Source of the DNA: a virus
Direction: 5' to 3' (one strand)
DNA length: 45,497 nucleotides
IMG/VR virus record: IMGVR_UViG_3300018049_000035
Span: 1 to 45,497 of that record
The position numbers and the translations under genes are program-made. Position 1 is the stretch's first letter; each line of letters starts with the position of its first letter. Shown here in pieces: positions 28,101-36,400 of the stretch. Below the pieces are notes generated by a model. It was not told the DNA's origin. It did no database searches and saw only the letters and a list, made by a program, of their open reading frames with translations.

Positions 28101-28984
28101 TTAATTTTAATACTTATTTCACACATGATCAAATATTTGAAAGAAAGACACATCATGTTTTTAAAAATGGTGATGCATGGGACGGCATTTCACTTGTGAG
28201 TAAACATGCCAATGTTACTGAACGTGAAATTAATATGAGATTTCTTACAAATAAAAAACAATATAATATTGTTGCAAGTACTCCAAAATTATATGATATT
28301 GTGTTTATTAGCAAAGACGAAGAACATGCGGACAAGAATTACAAAGATTTGTTAATAAGATTTCCAAGAGCAAAGCGTGTACACGGTGTTGAAGGTATTC
28401 ATAATGCACACATTGCAGCAGCAAAACTTTGCAACACAGATATGATTTGGATTGTTGATGCAGATGCAGAAATTGTTGACAATTTTAATTTTGATTATTA
28501 TGTTCCTGCATATGATCCTGATAGTAAAAATGCTGTGCATGTTTGGAAAAGCAAAAATCCAATTAATGGTTTAATTTATGGTTACGGTGCAGTCAAATTG
28601 CTTCCTAGAGAACTAACACTAAATATGGATACAACTACTACAGATATGACAACAAGCATTGGTAAATCATTTAAAGTTGTAAATAGAATCAGTAACGTTA
28701 CTAAATTTAATACAGACGAATTTAGTGCATGGCGTAGTGCATTTAGAGAATGTGTTAAACTGTCGAGTAAAGCAATTAACGGTCAACTAGATGAAGAAAC
28801 TGAATTTAGGTTAAAAGTTTGGTGTACAAGAGGTAAAGATAAACCTTTTGGTCTTGCAGCAATCAATGGTGCTATTCAAGGCAAAAAATATGGTGAATCT
28901 GCAACTAGTAAAGATCAACTTGGAAAAATCAACGACTTTAACTGGTTGTTAAATGAATTCAATAAGTTTAAAGATAGTTTCTAA
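25124..28984 (+). CDS. Giant repeat protein built from GT-A-like units, 1286 aa
   Basis: The protein has nine full tandem units of about 97-104 residues. Each has a T-E-M-F-W-x-x-P-x-[DN]-[VI] core, then YFTHHNTYDR, NHVF, YDGI-x-LFSKHSP, a T-x-KE[IV] helix, IVAS and NYxDYxxALE. The C-terminal unit reads TDMIWIVDADAEIVDNFNFDYY, here split as TDMIWIVDADAE and FNFDYY. It aligns with the cores and alone keeps D-x-D, so the repeats look like decayed glycosyltransferase modules before one intact site. A diverged unit (YVWIVNKNI) lies near the N-terminus. I prefer the ATG at 25124, one base after the previous stop, over the TTG at 25088. The 3' end overlaps the opposite-strand Nudix gene by 36 bases. 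Possible sugar-binding scaffold or processive transferase; inferred. Confidence 0.75.
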   Translation: MNIFEKFERYGQKTYNGQDVLKNHFLQIYPIHYTDNCDDETVATQYADKADYVWIVNKNINVLRTFPWHFKPTEEQLNKKHVFPYVYKSSKRIKSWEYAKLIPTKVEYTGVIEHKNIAAIYDVYCGKDVFDVFYLGLETDELFTQIQERAPHARVVSSHKQAQDMSTTDMFWLVPNDIELGKFFKFSYRPDDWSHKFVHVFGNGNVGVFDGIALFPKAYNPTDKELQHRFYADKKTVSLIASTPKKYPVYNFETFEEYQLALEKESELFWYVPTDVQDVVDLDLYFDHHNQYDRRINHVFLNDNEYDGVVLFSKHSPITEKEFNHRFIANKKEHPEVYSRPKKFDQFVINNYADYKLAMERSTTEMFWGVPDDVEVSDDFDFDIYFTHHNTYDRNITHVFANGKTYDGIVLFSKNVEVIEREVDYRFYAEKKEWNIVASHPKIFPVYKIDTYDEYLEALKKTPNELFWMSSSNIQMLTDIYNVYISHHDRNLRKQNHVFLHQNNEGVSFNGMILCSVHTPLTQKEVEYRHPVNRIEHTNIVSKNKRYDHFNIETYEDYLHALETSETEMFWMDSPNIDTTDFNFKMTFDFENEYDRKENHAFVHMVDGKEYYNGLFLCSKHKPLTKKEVEYRHIANAKEWDIMASFAVFYERFIIETYDDYLRALDNSETEMFYGYSENIDCRDFAFDHYFTHDNEYDRKINHNFIHKVNGKEYRNGVFLFSKHSPVTQKEIEHRHIVNAKEWNIVASRPVWYDRIVINNYKDYNMALESSKTEMFWGIPSDVEVDINFEFDYYFTHDQVFERTTNHVFLNDKNYDGIILFSKHSPVTEKEIKSRFLVNKKEHNVIASYPKQFSKFVIETYNDYLNALETSKTEMFWATTNNIKIAQDFDFNFYFSHHNTYDRNINHVFAHEVNGKKHYNGLFLLSKNVPLTQKEIEFRTIANRKEWDIVASGSVEYDKFKIKNYQDYLEAFKKSKTEMFWMIPSEVVVDNSFNFNTYFTHDQIFERKTHHVFKNGDAWDGISLVSKHANVTEREINMRFLTNKKQYNIVASTPKLYDIVFISKDEEHADKNYKDLLIRFPRAKRVHGVEGIHNAHIAAAKLCNTDMIWIVDADAEIVDNFNFDYYVPAYDPDSKNAVHVWKSKNPINGLIYGYGAVKLLPRELTLNMDTTTTDMTTSIGKSFKVVNRISNVTKFNTDEFSAWRSAFRECVKLSSKAINGQLDEETEFRLKVWCTRGKDKPFGLAAINGAIQGKKYGESATSKDQLGKINDFNWLLNEFNKFKDSF
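25621..28290 (+). repeat. Nine tandem ~300-nt coding repeats
   Basis: Units start at each encoded TEMFW-like core, from about 25624 to about 28050. Units near 27287 and 27586 share almost identical DNA around TTTAGTAAACACAGTCC, while outer units are more diverged, as expected if the array grew from within. Confidence 0.85.
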
Positions 28985-29380
28985 TTTTTGTACATTATTC
29001 TTATTACGCAATGTACTTAACAACCCTTTGTGTAGTGGTTTTGGCCAGTTATTAAAACTTACCCAAGCATAACCGTTGTGTTCGTCGTTTAATACTGGAA
29101 TAAATTCTTTGCTTACAACACACAAATAAGTATGAAATTCAAAATGAGAATCGTTGCTAATAAAAGTTTCTAGTGGAATAGTTTTTACAATAGATGGAAG
29201 TGTTCCTATTTCTTCTTGCATTTCTCTTTTCAATGCTTCCCAAGGAGTTTCACTATCTTCGTTTGTACCGCCTACTAATCCCCAAACATTATTTTGTTTA
29301 CTTTGTGCTCTATGCAAAAGTAAAAATCGATTAGTATCTAATGTATAAAAAAGTGCACCACTACAAATAATTTTCTTCAT
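28949..29380 (-). CDS. Nudix hydrolase, 143 aa
   Basis: The Nudix box G-x5-E-x7-R-E-U-x-E-E-x-G-U is complete at about residues 38-60: G, then TNEDS, E, seven residues, REMQEEIG, T. Enzymes of this family hydrolyse a nucleoside diphosphate linked to another moiety (dNTPs, NDP-sugars, ADP-ribose, capped RNA) using Mg2+ held by the box glutamates. The substrate cannot be read from the sequence; a sugar nucleotide would fit the opposite-strand neighbour, and nucleotide clean-up or RNA decapping are equal options. It is the last gene of the minus-strand neck operon, 8 bases after gp15, with no clear Shine-Dalgarno. Confidence 0.88.
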   Translation of the reverse strand: MKKIICSGALFYTLDTNRFLLLHRAQSKQNNVWGLVGGTNEDSETPWEALKREMQEEIGTLPSIVKTIPLETFISNDSHFEFHTYLCVVSKEFIPVLNDEHNGYAWVSFNNWPKPLHKGLLSTLRNKNNVQKLETIFKLIEFI

Positions 29381-29388
29381 ACAAATAA

Positions 29389-30870
29389 TTATGCATCAAG
29401 ATAAATGTCCCATGTACCAACTGGATAGTAACCTTCGTATGCTTGTAACCATTCCTCGCCAGTCCATTTGTAAATAATATTTGTATTAAGATTTTTACTG
29501 TTGATACCATTGGTGCTGTCTGTTGCATCCATGACAACTACCCAACTTGTGCCAGTCCACTCTATCAAGTCGTTTGCTCCACAAACAAAATCAGTGCCGT
29601 CTGCATTTTTCCAGGCATCTGGACCATCGTATGCACTGTCGCCTACACTTTGACTATTGTTAATATCGCCTAGTGTTAATACTCTAAATCCCGGTACTTT
29701 ATCTGCTGTTGGATTGTAGACAAGTGGATCGATAACTTTATCAAAACTTGTCCAACTATTTACAGATCTTGCTGGACCGTCGATAACATCGCCACTTGGC
29801 AATGTATCAGCATCCCAATTAACACTGATTTGATTTTCATCCAACGGATTAAGTGTAAATGTTCCAACAATAAACCCTGTGTCTGTACGTAGTCTAATTT
29901 CACTTACATCTGCTCTATATTGCCCTGGATAAGATTCTATAATTTTTCTCCAGTTAATAGTTCCTACCTTGTTGTCTTTGTCAACTACTCTTGCAATGTT
30001 ACCTTCAACATAGATTCCGTAATCTCTAAATGTTGTTGCATTAGTTGCTCTATTTCCAAGCATTGGATCGATCCTTGTAATTGTATCAAGTCTTCCATCG
30101 TCGGTAGTACCGTCTTCTTGGTTAGTTGTTTGTAACGGAGGTAAATCGTCGCCGTATGCATTGATTTCTGGATTACTTAATCCTAAGTCAATAGTTCCTT
30201 TGTTTTCGTCCCACATGTTAGCAATAACACTGGTGATAACTCCAAGTTTTTTGACTTTTGCAGGCGGCGTAATAAATATTGGTGTTTCAAAACTCATTGT
30301 TGCAATATCAATTTCTGAATCAACACCGATAGGAATAGTTCTATTACTCCACCTTACATCTGTCATGTGTAATACTGTTAAACTTGTCCAGTCTACATAG
30401 TTGTCTGTTGTTTGCAATTCTAAACTAGGACGGAACAAAACTAATATTTGTTCTAGCATTTGTAATTTTTGTTCTGTATTACTTGCCCATAAATCTACGT
30501 TAACACTCAATGTATACGGTGCTGGATAAAGTCTTTCAACTGTATAGTTTTTACCTTGAGTATTTAGATACTCGTTGTTTTGTTCGTCAAATGCACGTTC
30601 TCTAATATTAACTTTATCAACATAACTTGCATCGCCTGTACGACTTCTATCCATTTCAATGTTAGTAACATACACACTCATGCGAGGAACAGTCGGAAGT
30701 TTGTTTTCACTGTTGTCTCTTAAAATATTGCCAACTTGTCTAGTTAAATCGCCATATGTTACAGGTACAGATTTTAAATTACCATTTCCGTCTTGTACAC
30801 TGAATCCACTCATAATTCTAACAATTTGAGTAATATATTTTCTTACTTGTCCGTCATAAAAAAACTGCAT
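29389..30870 (-). CDS. gp15: Tail sheath stabiliser/terminator, gp15-like, 493 aa
   Basis: The first 210 residues match T4 gp15: a start like FFYDGQVRKYITQIVRIMSG, VPVTYGDLTRQ, then PRMSVYVTNIEMDRSR, YPAPYTLSVNVDLWA and EQILVLFRPSLEL. gp15 caps the tail tube and sheath and joins the tail to the neck. T4 gp15 is 272 residues; here a C-terminal extension of about 220 residues carries two aromatic units (NDLIEWTGTSWVVV and NIIYKWTGEEWLQA) of a type also found in gp14 and gp18. Its ATG overlaps the gp14 stop in TAATG, so the genes are coupled. Confidence 0.85.
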   Translation of the reverse strand: MQFFYDGQVRKYITQIVRIMSGFSVQDGNGNLKSVPVTYGDLTRQVGNILRDNSENKLPTVPRMSVYVTNIEMDRSRTGDASYVDKVNIRERAFDEQNNEYLNTQGKNYTVERLYPAPYTLSVNVDLWASNTEQKLQMLEQILVLFRPSLELQTTDNYVDWTSLTVLHMTDVRWSNRTIPIGVDSEIDIATMSFETPIFITPPAKVKKLGVITSVIANMWDENKGTIDLGLSNPEINAYGDDLPPLQTTNQEDGTTDDGRLDTITRIDPMLGNRATNATTFRDYGIYVEGNIARVVDKDNKVGTINWRKIIESYPGQYRADVSEIRLRTDTGFIVGTFTLNPLDENQISVNWDADTLPSGDVIDGPARSVNSWTSFDKVIDPLVYNPTADKVPGFRVLTLGDINNSQSVGDSAYDGPDAWKNADGTDFVCGANDLIEWTGTSWVVVMDATDSTNGINSKNLNTNIIYKWTGEEWLQAYEGYYPVGTWDIYLDA

Positions 30871-32021
30871 TAGTTATCTGCCTTTGGTTTAAGTGCTTTT
30901 GACAACGATTGTCTTTCATTCACTGTTTCACCACTAATTTCGTTTGTTGCTGTGTTGTTTATAAACGATGCAACTTGTGTACGTTTTGTATCTGTATTCG
31001 AAAGTTCTGCTCTTACACTATCTTGCACTTTAGTCCATTTAACTCCGTCATATTTAAACAATCTATTTGGAAAAAAGTCTGTTCTTAAAAAGTAATCGCC
31101 TACAACGTTGTCAGTAGGAAAACTTATACCGCTACCAAACACTTCACCATTCAAACTGCCTACACCAAGCAAGTAACCTTTATAACCTGCTCTGCTAGGT
31201 TTAGCATTTATTCTATCAGCAGTCATGTCTGCATCTGCTGTAATTTCATCTGTTTCTGCTGAACGAATTTCTGGTGTACCGTTTTCGTCAACTTGCAATG
31301 TATAATAATGACTTACATCATAACCTGATAGTGGTGCATCATCATATGCTTGTGCAACCACAGCATTATTAATTTGCATTTCTTTTTCAAATGTACTTAG
31401 TATATCTCTAAGTGTATTTCCGTCTTCATCTTCTGCAGGTAAATCAAGTATTTCTTTGTATTCTTGACTGTCAATGATTTGTTTTAATTTTACTCTATAT
31501 AAATGAGGATACCAAGTTTGACTAAATCCTTCTGCTGCACGATTTACATCTTCAACAACATAAAATCTTTTTAATGCTACACTGTAATCGTTTAGAGCAT
31601 ATTCATCCATTAGGTGCGGAAATTCAATAACATCTCCACTCATTATTTTTCTGCCAAGTGTTTTAACACTGCTATTAATATGTATGGTCATAAACAATGT
31701 ATCATTTTGTAAAAACAATCCAAACTGACTTAGATTAAAATCAGTATCGCTTACGTTGTATATTCCACGCATAGTATATACATCAGGATCATACTTGCGA
31801 TCTCTATTTTCCATAAACAACATATCTTGTATGTTTGTTTCACTCACAGCATTATATTGTGGAGTTGCTGATGTTGCATCTCCTTCTTCTGGATTTAACG
31901 GTCCTAAATACTTGTGAACATGTATGTCAGTTCCGCCTACACTGAATTGCTCATAGACAATCTTGTCTAAAAATTCATAATCCTGTGTTTTGTTTGGTCT
32001 GTATAAACTAAGTCTTGGCAT
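30870..32021 (-). CDS. gp14: Neck protein, gp14-like, 383 aa
   Basis: The T4 gp14 pattern is clear: DIHVHKYLGPLN at about residues 32-43 (T4 YYVPREYVSP), DMLFMENRDRKY, SQFGLFLQNDTLFMTIH, the KIMSGDVIEFP loop, and SQTWYPHLYRVKL. gp14 seals the DNA-filled head with gp13 for tail joining. The ATG at 32021 is chosen because the late box on this strand ends five bases before it; the upstream in-frame ATG at 32057 would lie above the promoter. The C-terminal third is an extension not in T4 gp14 (256 aa) and holds GDYFLRTDFF and LFKYDGVKWTKV. Its mRNA is predicted leaderless. Confidence 0.85.
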   Translation of the reverse strand: MPRLSLYRPNKTQDYEFLDKIVYEQFSVGGTDIHVHKYLGPLNPEEGDATSATPQYNAVSETNIQDMLFMENRDRKYDPDVYTMRGIYNVSDTDFNLSQFGLFLQNDTLFMTIHINSSVKTLGRKIMSGDVIEFPHLMDEYALNDYSVALKRFYVVEDVNRAAEGFSQTWYPHLYRVKLKQIIDSQEYKEILDLPAEDEDGNTLRDILSTFEKEMQINNAVVAQAYDDAPLSGYDVSHYYTLQVDENGTPEIRSAETDEITADADMTADRINAKPSRAGYKGYLLGVGSLNGEVFGSGISFPTDNVVGDYFLRTDFFPNRLFKYDGVKWTKVQDSVRAELSNTDTKRTQVASFINNTATNEISGETVNERQSLSKALKPKADN

Positions 32022-32026
32022 AGTTA

Positions 32027-32042
32027 TATTTATGCATAAATA
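32027..32042. promoter_or_regulatory. Palindromic two-way late promoter
   Basis: TATTTATGCATAAATA is a perfect 16-bp palindrome between the divergent gp14 and gp13 starts (38 bases apart). It presents CATAAATA on each strand. On the minus strand the box ends 5 bases before the gp14 ATG; on the plus strand it ends 17 bases before the gp13 ATG, which has GGAG. Confidence 0.75.
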
Positions 32043-32059
32043 CTGTACGGAGAACACCT

Positions 32060-32830
32060 ATGGCAGACACAAACCTAGCAACAGCAAAACAACACGTTTT
32101 TGATTATGTATACGCAATGCTCGGCGGCGGTATGGTTGATGTAGAACTAGACCCAATGCACTATGAAGCAGCATTGCAAAAAGCATTAACACGTTATCGT
32201 ATGCGCAGCGATCACAGCGTAGAAGAAGCATACGTTGGATTAAAATTATTAGAAGATCAAAACGATTATACACTTCCACATGAAATTGTAGAAGTGAACA
32301 AAGTATATAGACGAAGTGTTGGTTCACGTAGCGGCGGCGGAGACGGCGGAACATTATACGAACCGTTTAACCTTGCATATACAAATGCTTATTTGCTTGC
32401 TGGATCTGGCATGGGCGGATTAGCAACATACGAATTGTTTGCTCAACAACAAGAACTAGTTGGTAGAATGTTTGGTAGTTTTATTGAATTTACTTGGAAC
32501 ACTACAACAAAGAAACTAACTATATTACAACGTCCTAGAGCAGGCGAAGGCGAAGATGTATTGCTAGAAGTTTATATGTATCGTCCTGATATGCAATTAT
32601 TGGATGATTATCTTGCAAAACAATGGATCAAAGATTATACACTTGCTGCCTGCAAATACATGTTAGGAGAAGCACGTGAGAAGTTTGCTACTATTGCAGG
32701 TCCTCAAGGCGGTACTAGCCTTAATGGAGCGAGTCTTAAAGCAGAAGCCCAAAGCGAAATGGAAAAACTAGAAGCAGAAGTAGCACTAGCAGTTTCGGGT
32801 GGAACAGGATACGCATTTACTATTGGTTGA
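32060..32830 (+). CDS. gp13: Neck protein, gp13-like, 256 aa
   Basis: The pattern GGGMVDVELDPMHYEAALQK (about residues 22-41) and the C-terminal block YMLGEAREKFATIAGPQGG, LNGASLKAEAQSEMEKLE match T4 gp13 (GSARLKFQNLTLPGG, EAQAEMEDLE). gp13 binds the portal after packaging and, with gp14, closes the head and forms the docking site for the tail. T4 gp13 is 309 residues. It is divergent from gp14, unlike T4 where 13-14-15 are collinear. Its stop codon lies inside the TTGACA of the next promoter. Confidence 0.85.
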   Translation: MADTNLATAKQHVFDYVYAMLGGGMVDVELDPMHYEAALQKALTRYRMRSDHSVEEAYVGLKLLEDQNDYTLPHEIVEVNKVYRRSVGSRSGGGDGGTLYEPFNLAYTNAYLLAGSGMGGLATYELFAQQQELVGRMFGSFIEFTWNTTTKKLTILQRPRAGEGEDVLLEVYMYRPDMQLLDDYLAKQWIKDYTLAACKYMLGEAREKFATIAGPQGGTSLNGASLKAEAQSEMEKLEAEVALAVSGGTGYAFTIG

Positions 32831-32855
32831 CAAACATAACATTTTATGTTAATGT
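32827..32855 (+). promoter_or_regulatory. Host sigma70-type promoter of the kinase gene
   Basis: TTGACA (32827-32832), 17-base spacer, TAATGT (32850-32855). The -35 box contains the gp13 stop codon. The ATG follows the -10 by five bases, so the transcript should start at or beside it. A dyad TAACAT-TTT-ATGTTA (32837-32851) fills the spacer and touches the -10, as an operator would. Confidence 0.75.
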
Positions 32856-32860
32856 AAATC

Positions 32861-33364
32861 ATGCGTAAAAAATTATTAATTATTGGACATGGTCGTCACG
32901 GCAAGGACACTGTGTGTGAAATCCTTAGAGACAAATACGGTTATAGTTTTGAGAGTAGTAGTCAGTTCTGCTCTAAATTGTTTATCTATGACATGTTAAA
33001 AAAGAAATACAATTATAACAGCGAAGATGAGTGTTATAATGATAGACACAATCATCGAGCAGAATGGTATAATGCTATTTGTGATTACAATGTTCCTGAT
33101 GCTGCTAAGTTAGGCAGAGAAATATTTAAAGCCCACGATATCTATTGCGGACTACGTAACAAGCGTGAATTTTATGCTATGAAAATTGCTGGTGTGTTTG
33201 ATTATGCTGTTTGGGTTGACCGTAGCGACTACTTACCTCCTGAATCTGAAGATAGTATGAGCCTCAAACCTTGGATGGCAGATTATCATATTGACAACAA
33301 TGGTACGCTTAAAGACCTAGAGTTTTGGGTAGACGAACTGTATAAATTTAAATTAACTACGTAG
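32861..33364 (+). CDS. P-loop kinase, probably deoxynucleoside monophosphate kinase (gp1-like)
   Basis: The start KKLLIIGHGRHGKDTVCEIL holds a Walker A loop (GHGRHGKDT, residues 9-17) of the G-x-x-x-x-GKD[ST] type in phage dNMP and adenylate kinases. A Tyr/Arg-rich middle (about 60-105, with GREIFKAHDIYCGLRNKREF) looks like the NMP-binding and lid region, followed by YAVWVDRSDYLPP. At 167 residues it is shorter than T4 gp1 (241). It would phosphorylate dNMPs for phage DNA synthesis. It has its own host-like promoter among late genes, no Shine-Dalgarno and a predicted leaderless mRNA. The exact nucleotide specificity is not readable. Confidence 0.65.
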   Translation: MRKKLLIIGHGRHGKDTVCEILRDKYGYSFESSSQFCSKLFIYDMLKKKYNYNSEDECYNDRHNHRAEWYNAICDYNVPDAAKLGREIFKAHDIYCGLRNKREFYAMKIAGVFDYAVWVDRSDYLPPESEDSMSLKPWMADYHIDNNGTLKDLEFWVDELYKFKLTT

Positions 33365-33367
33365 TTA

Positions 33368-33389
33368 ACCGCTAAAAACCGGTATTTTT
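33368..33389 (+). terminator. Weak possible terminator after the kinase
   Basis: ACCG (33368-33371) can pair with CGGT (33380-33383), followed by ATTTTT. The stem is only 4 bp. Confidence 0.25.
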
Positions 33390-33394
33390 CCCCA

Positions 33395-33426
33395 GGATCT
33401 GCTAAATAATAGTATAAACGAGATCC
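33395..33426 (+). promoter_or_regulatory. Inverted repeat around a late-box variant before gp18
   Basis: GGATCT (33395-33400) and AGATCC (33421-33426) flank GCTAAATA (33401-33408), a two-base variant of the late box. The gp18 ATG lies 17 bases after the repeat, with GAGGAG between. This is the only candidate promoter for the sheath gene in the 79-base gap. Confidence 0.4.
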
Positions 33427-33443
33427 ATGAGGAGAAAATTACA

Positions 33444-36400
33444 ATGGCATTAGTATCACCAGGTGTACAGGTTTCAGTTATTGACGAGAGTTTTTATACT
33501 CCTGCTGAACCAGGCACAACACCAATTATTTTTGTGGCAACACAAGAAAACAAAACTAATCCAGGTGGCACAGGTGTAGCACCTGGTACGTTAAAAGCGA
33601 ATGCAAACAAAGTTTATTTGATGAGTTCACAACGTGAACTAGCAGAAACATTTGGCGATCCGCTTTTCTACACAGACGAAAACAACAATCCAATTCACGG
33701 CGGCGAGCAAAACGAATATGGTCTACAAGCAGCATATTCATTCCTTGGCGTAGCAAACAGAGCATATGTTGTGCGTACAGATTTAAACCTAGATGCAATT
33801 ACAGGTAGTGCAACAGCAACAACTGGTAACCCAACAGACGGGTCATACTGGTTTGACACAAACGATTCATTCTACGGTATTTTTGAATGGAATGGCGCAG
33901 CAGCATCAGCAGCAGGCGGACAAACATTCTCAAATAAAGTTCCACATGTAATTACAGATACAACAAAAGTTGTTAATTTTGCTGGCGGTGATTATACACC
34001 AAAAGGCAGCGTAGGCGGCATCGGCGATTACGCAGTTGTAGCAGTAACTACTGTAAACAGAATTTGGTATAAAAATACTGCCGGTACTTGGGTAGAAGTT
34101 GGTAGTAACAACTGGAAAAATAGTTGGCCATTTGTTGTTGGTTCAGCAAATCCAACAATTTCAGGTACAGGTAATCTTTCATTTACAGTTGACGGATCTT
34201 CTCTATGGACAGTAACAACAACAGGCACAACATTAACTCAGGTAGTAGCAGACATTAACGGCAATGCAAATTTATCATCAAATGGTATTTCGGCAGCAGC
34301 AGTTGGTGGTGCACTAGCACTATACTTTGCACCAACAGCAGACGACATGATGGACGACATTATTGTTGCAGGTGATGCACAACTATTATCAGATTTAGGT
34401 ATTACTGCAAAAACATACTACGGTCCAGAAGTAACAATTGCACCACATACACAAGTACCAGAATACAAGTCACGTGATACAAATCCACGTCCATCTGGTT
34501 CAATTTGGATTAAAACAACTACTCCAAACTTGGGTGCAAACATTGCAATGAAAACATACAGTGACGCAACAAGCACTTGGTCAACTATTTCAGCACCAAT
34601 GTATGCAAGCGGTCAAAGTGCAATTTACAATCTTGACTCAACAGGCGGTGGTGTAAACATTCCACTAGGAAGCGTATACACAGTATACAACATCGGCGAA
34701 GACAGTGAGCCTTTAGGTACATTTGCATTTAAGCGTAGAAACTCAACTGGTGCAACAACTATTACTAGTGCAGCAGTTACAGCAACTACATTTAATGGCG
34801 GTAGTTACACATTTGAAATTCAAGAAAGCATCAAAGGACAAGAAGCATTAAGTACTCAAAGTATCATTTCTTGGACAGCAACAGGTGCAACAACAGACGC
34901 AGAAGCAATGGCAGATGCTATCAACGGCGCAGGCATGGTAAACGTAACTGCAAGTGTTAACACTAAAAACCAAATTGTTATCACACACGCACTTGGCGGA
35001 GAAATGAGATTTATTGACTGGGATAGCACATTAGATAATGTGTTTACACCTTTTGATTCAACTGTTCCGAGTTCAACTGCAAATCTATATTACTCACCAG
35101 GAACTGATGTTAACACTTCACCTAAAAAGTTCACAGCAAGTAACTGGGCAGATTTAACATATACTGCAAAAGACGGTGAACCAACAACAACTCCAGCAGA
35201 TGGAGCACTATGGTACAGCAGTGTTGTTGACGAAGTTGACATTATGATTCATAACGGTACAGACTGGGTTGGTTATCATAACTATGACCACACAGGTACA
35301 GGCGCAGTAGGTCCTACAAGCACAAACAACGCAACTGGTCCAATTGTTGCAGCAAGTGCTCCAACAAAGCAATCAGATGGTGTAAGTACTCTAGTCGAAG
35401 GCGACCTATGGGTTAGCACAGCAGACTTAGAAAACTTCCCACAAATTTATCGTTGGAATGCAGGAACAACTAAATGGGTATTACTAGACAAAACTGATCA
35501 AACTACTGAAAACGGTGTGCTATTTGATGATGCACGTTGGGCATCAGCAGGTGCATCAGAAGATGCAACAGATATTGCAGATCTACTAGTAAGCGATTAT
35601 TTAGATCCAGATGCTCCAGATCCAGCACTATATCCAAAAGGCATGTTGCTTTGGAACACACGTAGAAGCGGATTTAACGTCAAGCGTTTTGAACGTGACT
35701 ACATTGACACACTAGGTGAAAATGTACGCAACAGCGACGAAGCAATGAGCGGTTACTATCCACATCGTTGGGTTACTGAATCAGCAAACAATGCAGATGG
35801 CAGCGGATCATTTGGACGTAATGCACAGCGTAAAGTTGTTGTTCAAGCAATGCAAGCAACAATCAACTCAACTGAAGATCTACGTGATGACGAAACACGT
35901 ATCTTTAACTTGATTGCAGCACCAGGTTATCCAGAATTAATTGGCGAAATGATTAGCCTAAACTATGACAGAGGATTAACAGCATTTGTTGTAGGTGATA
36001 GCCCAATGAGACTTGCACCAAATACTACTTCGATTAGCGAATGGGCAACCAACGTTAATCAAGCAGTTGAAGATAACGACTTAGGACTAGTAAGCAGAGA
36101 TGAATATCTAGGCGTTTACTATCCAGCAGGCTTTAGTAGTGACAATGCAGGAAACAACATTGTTGTTCCAGCATCACACATGGCACTACGTACAATTGCA
36201 CTAAGTGATCAAGTTTCTTACCCATGGTTTGCACCAGCAGGTACAAGACGTGGTGGTGTTACTAACGCAACAGCATCAGGTTACATTAATGCAGAAGGCG
36301 AATTTGTAAGTATTGCACTTAACGAAGGACAGCGTGACACACTATATCAAAACAACGTTAACCCAATTACATTCCTAAATGGAGCAGGGTTGGTTGTATT

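Noticed and set aside
32022-32057. Upstream ATG at 32057 for gp14
   Set aside because: It would place the start above the late promoter and add a hydrophobic N-terminus not seen in gp14.
32058-32354. Minus-strand 98-codon frame under gp13
   Set aside because: Shadow of the well-supported gp13 gene; no ribosome site or recognisable protein.
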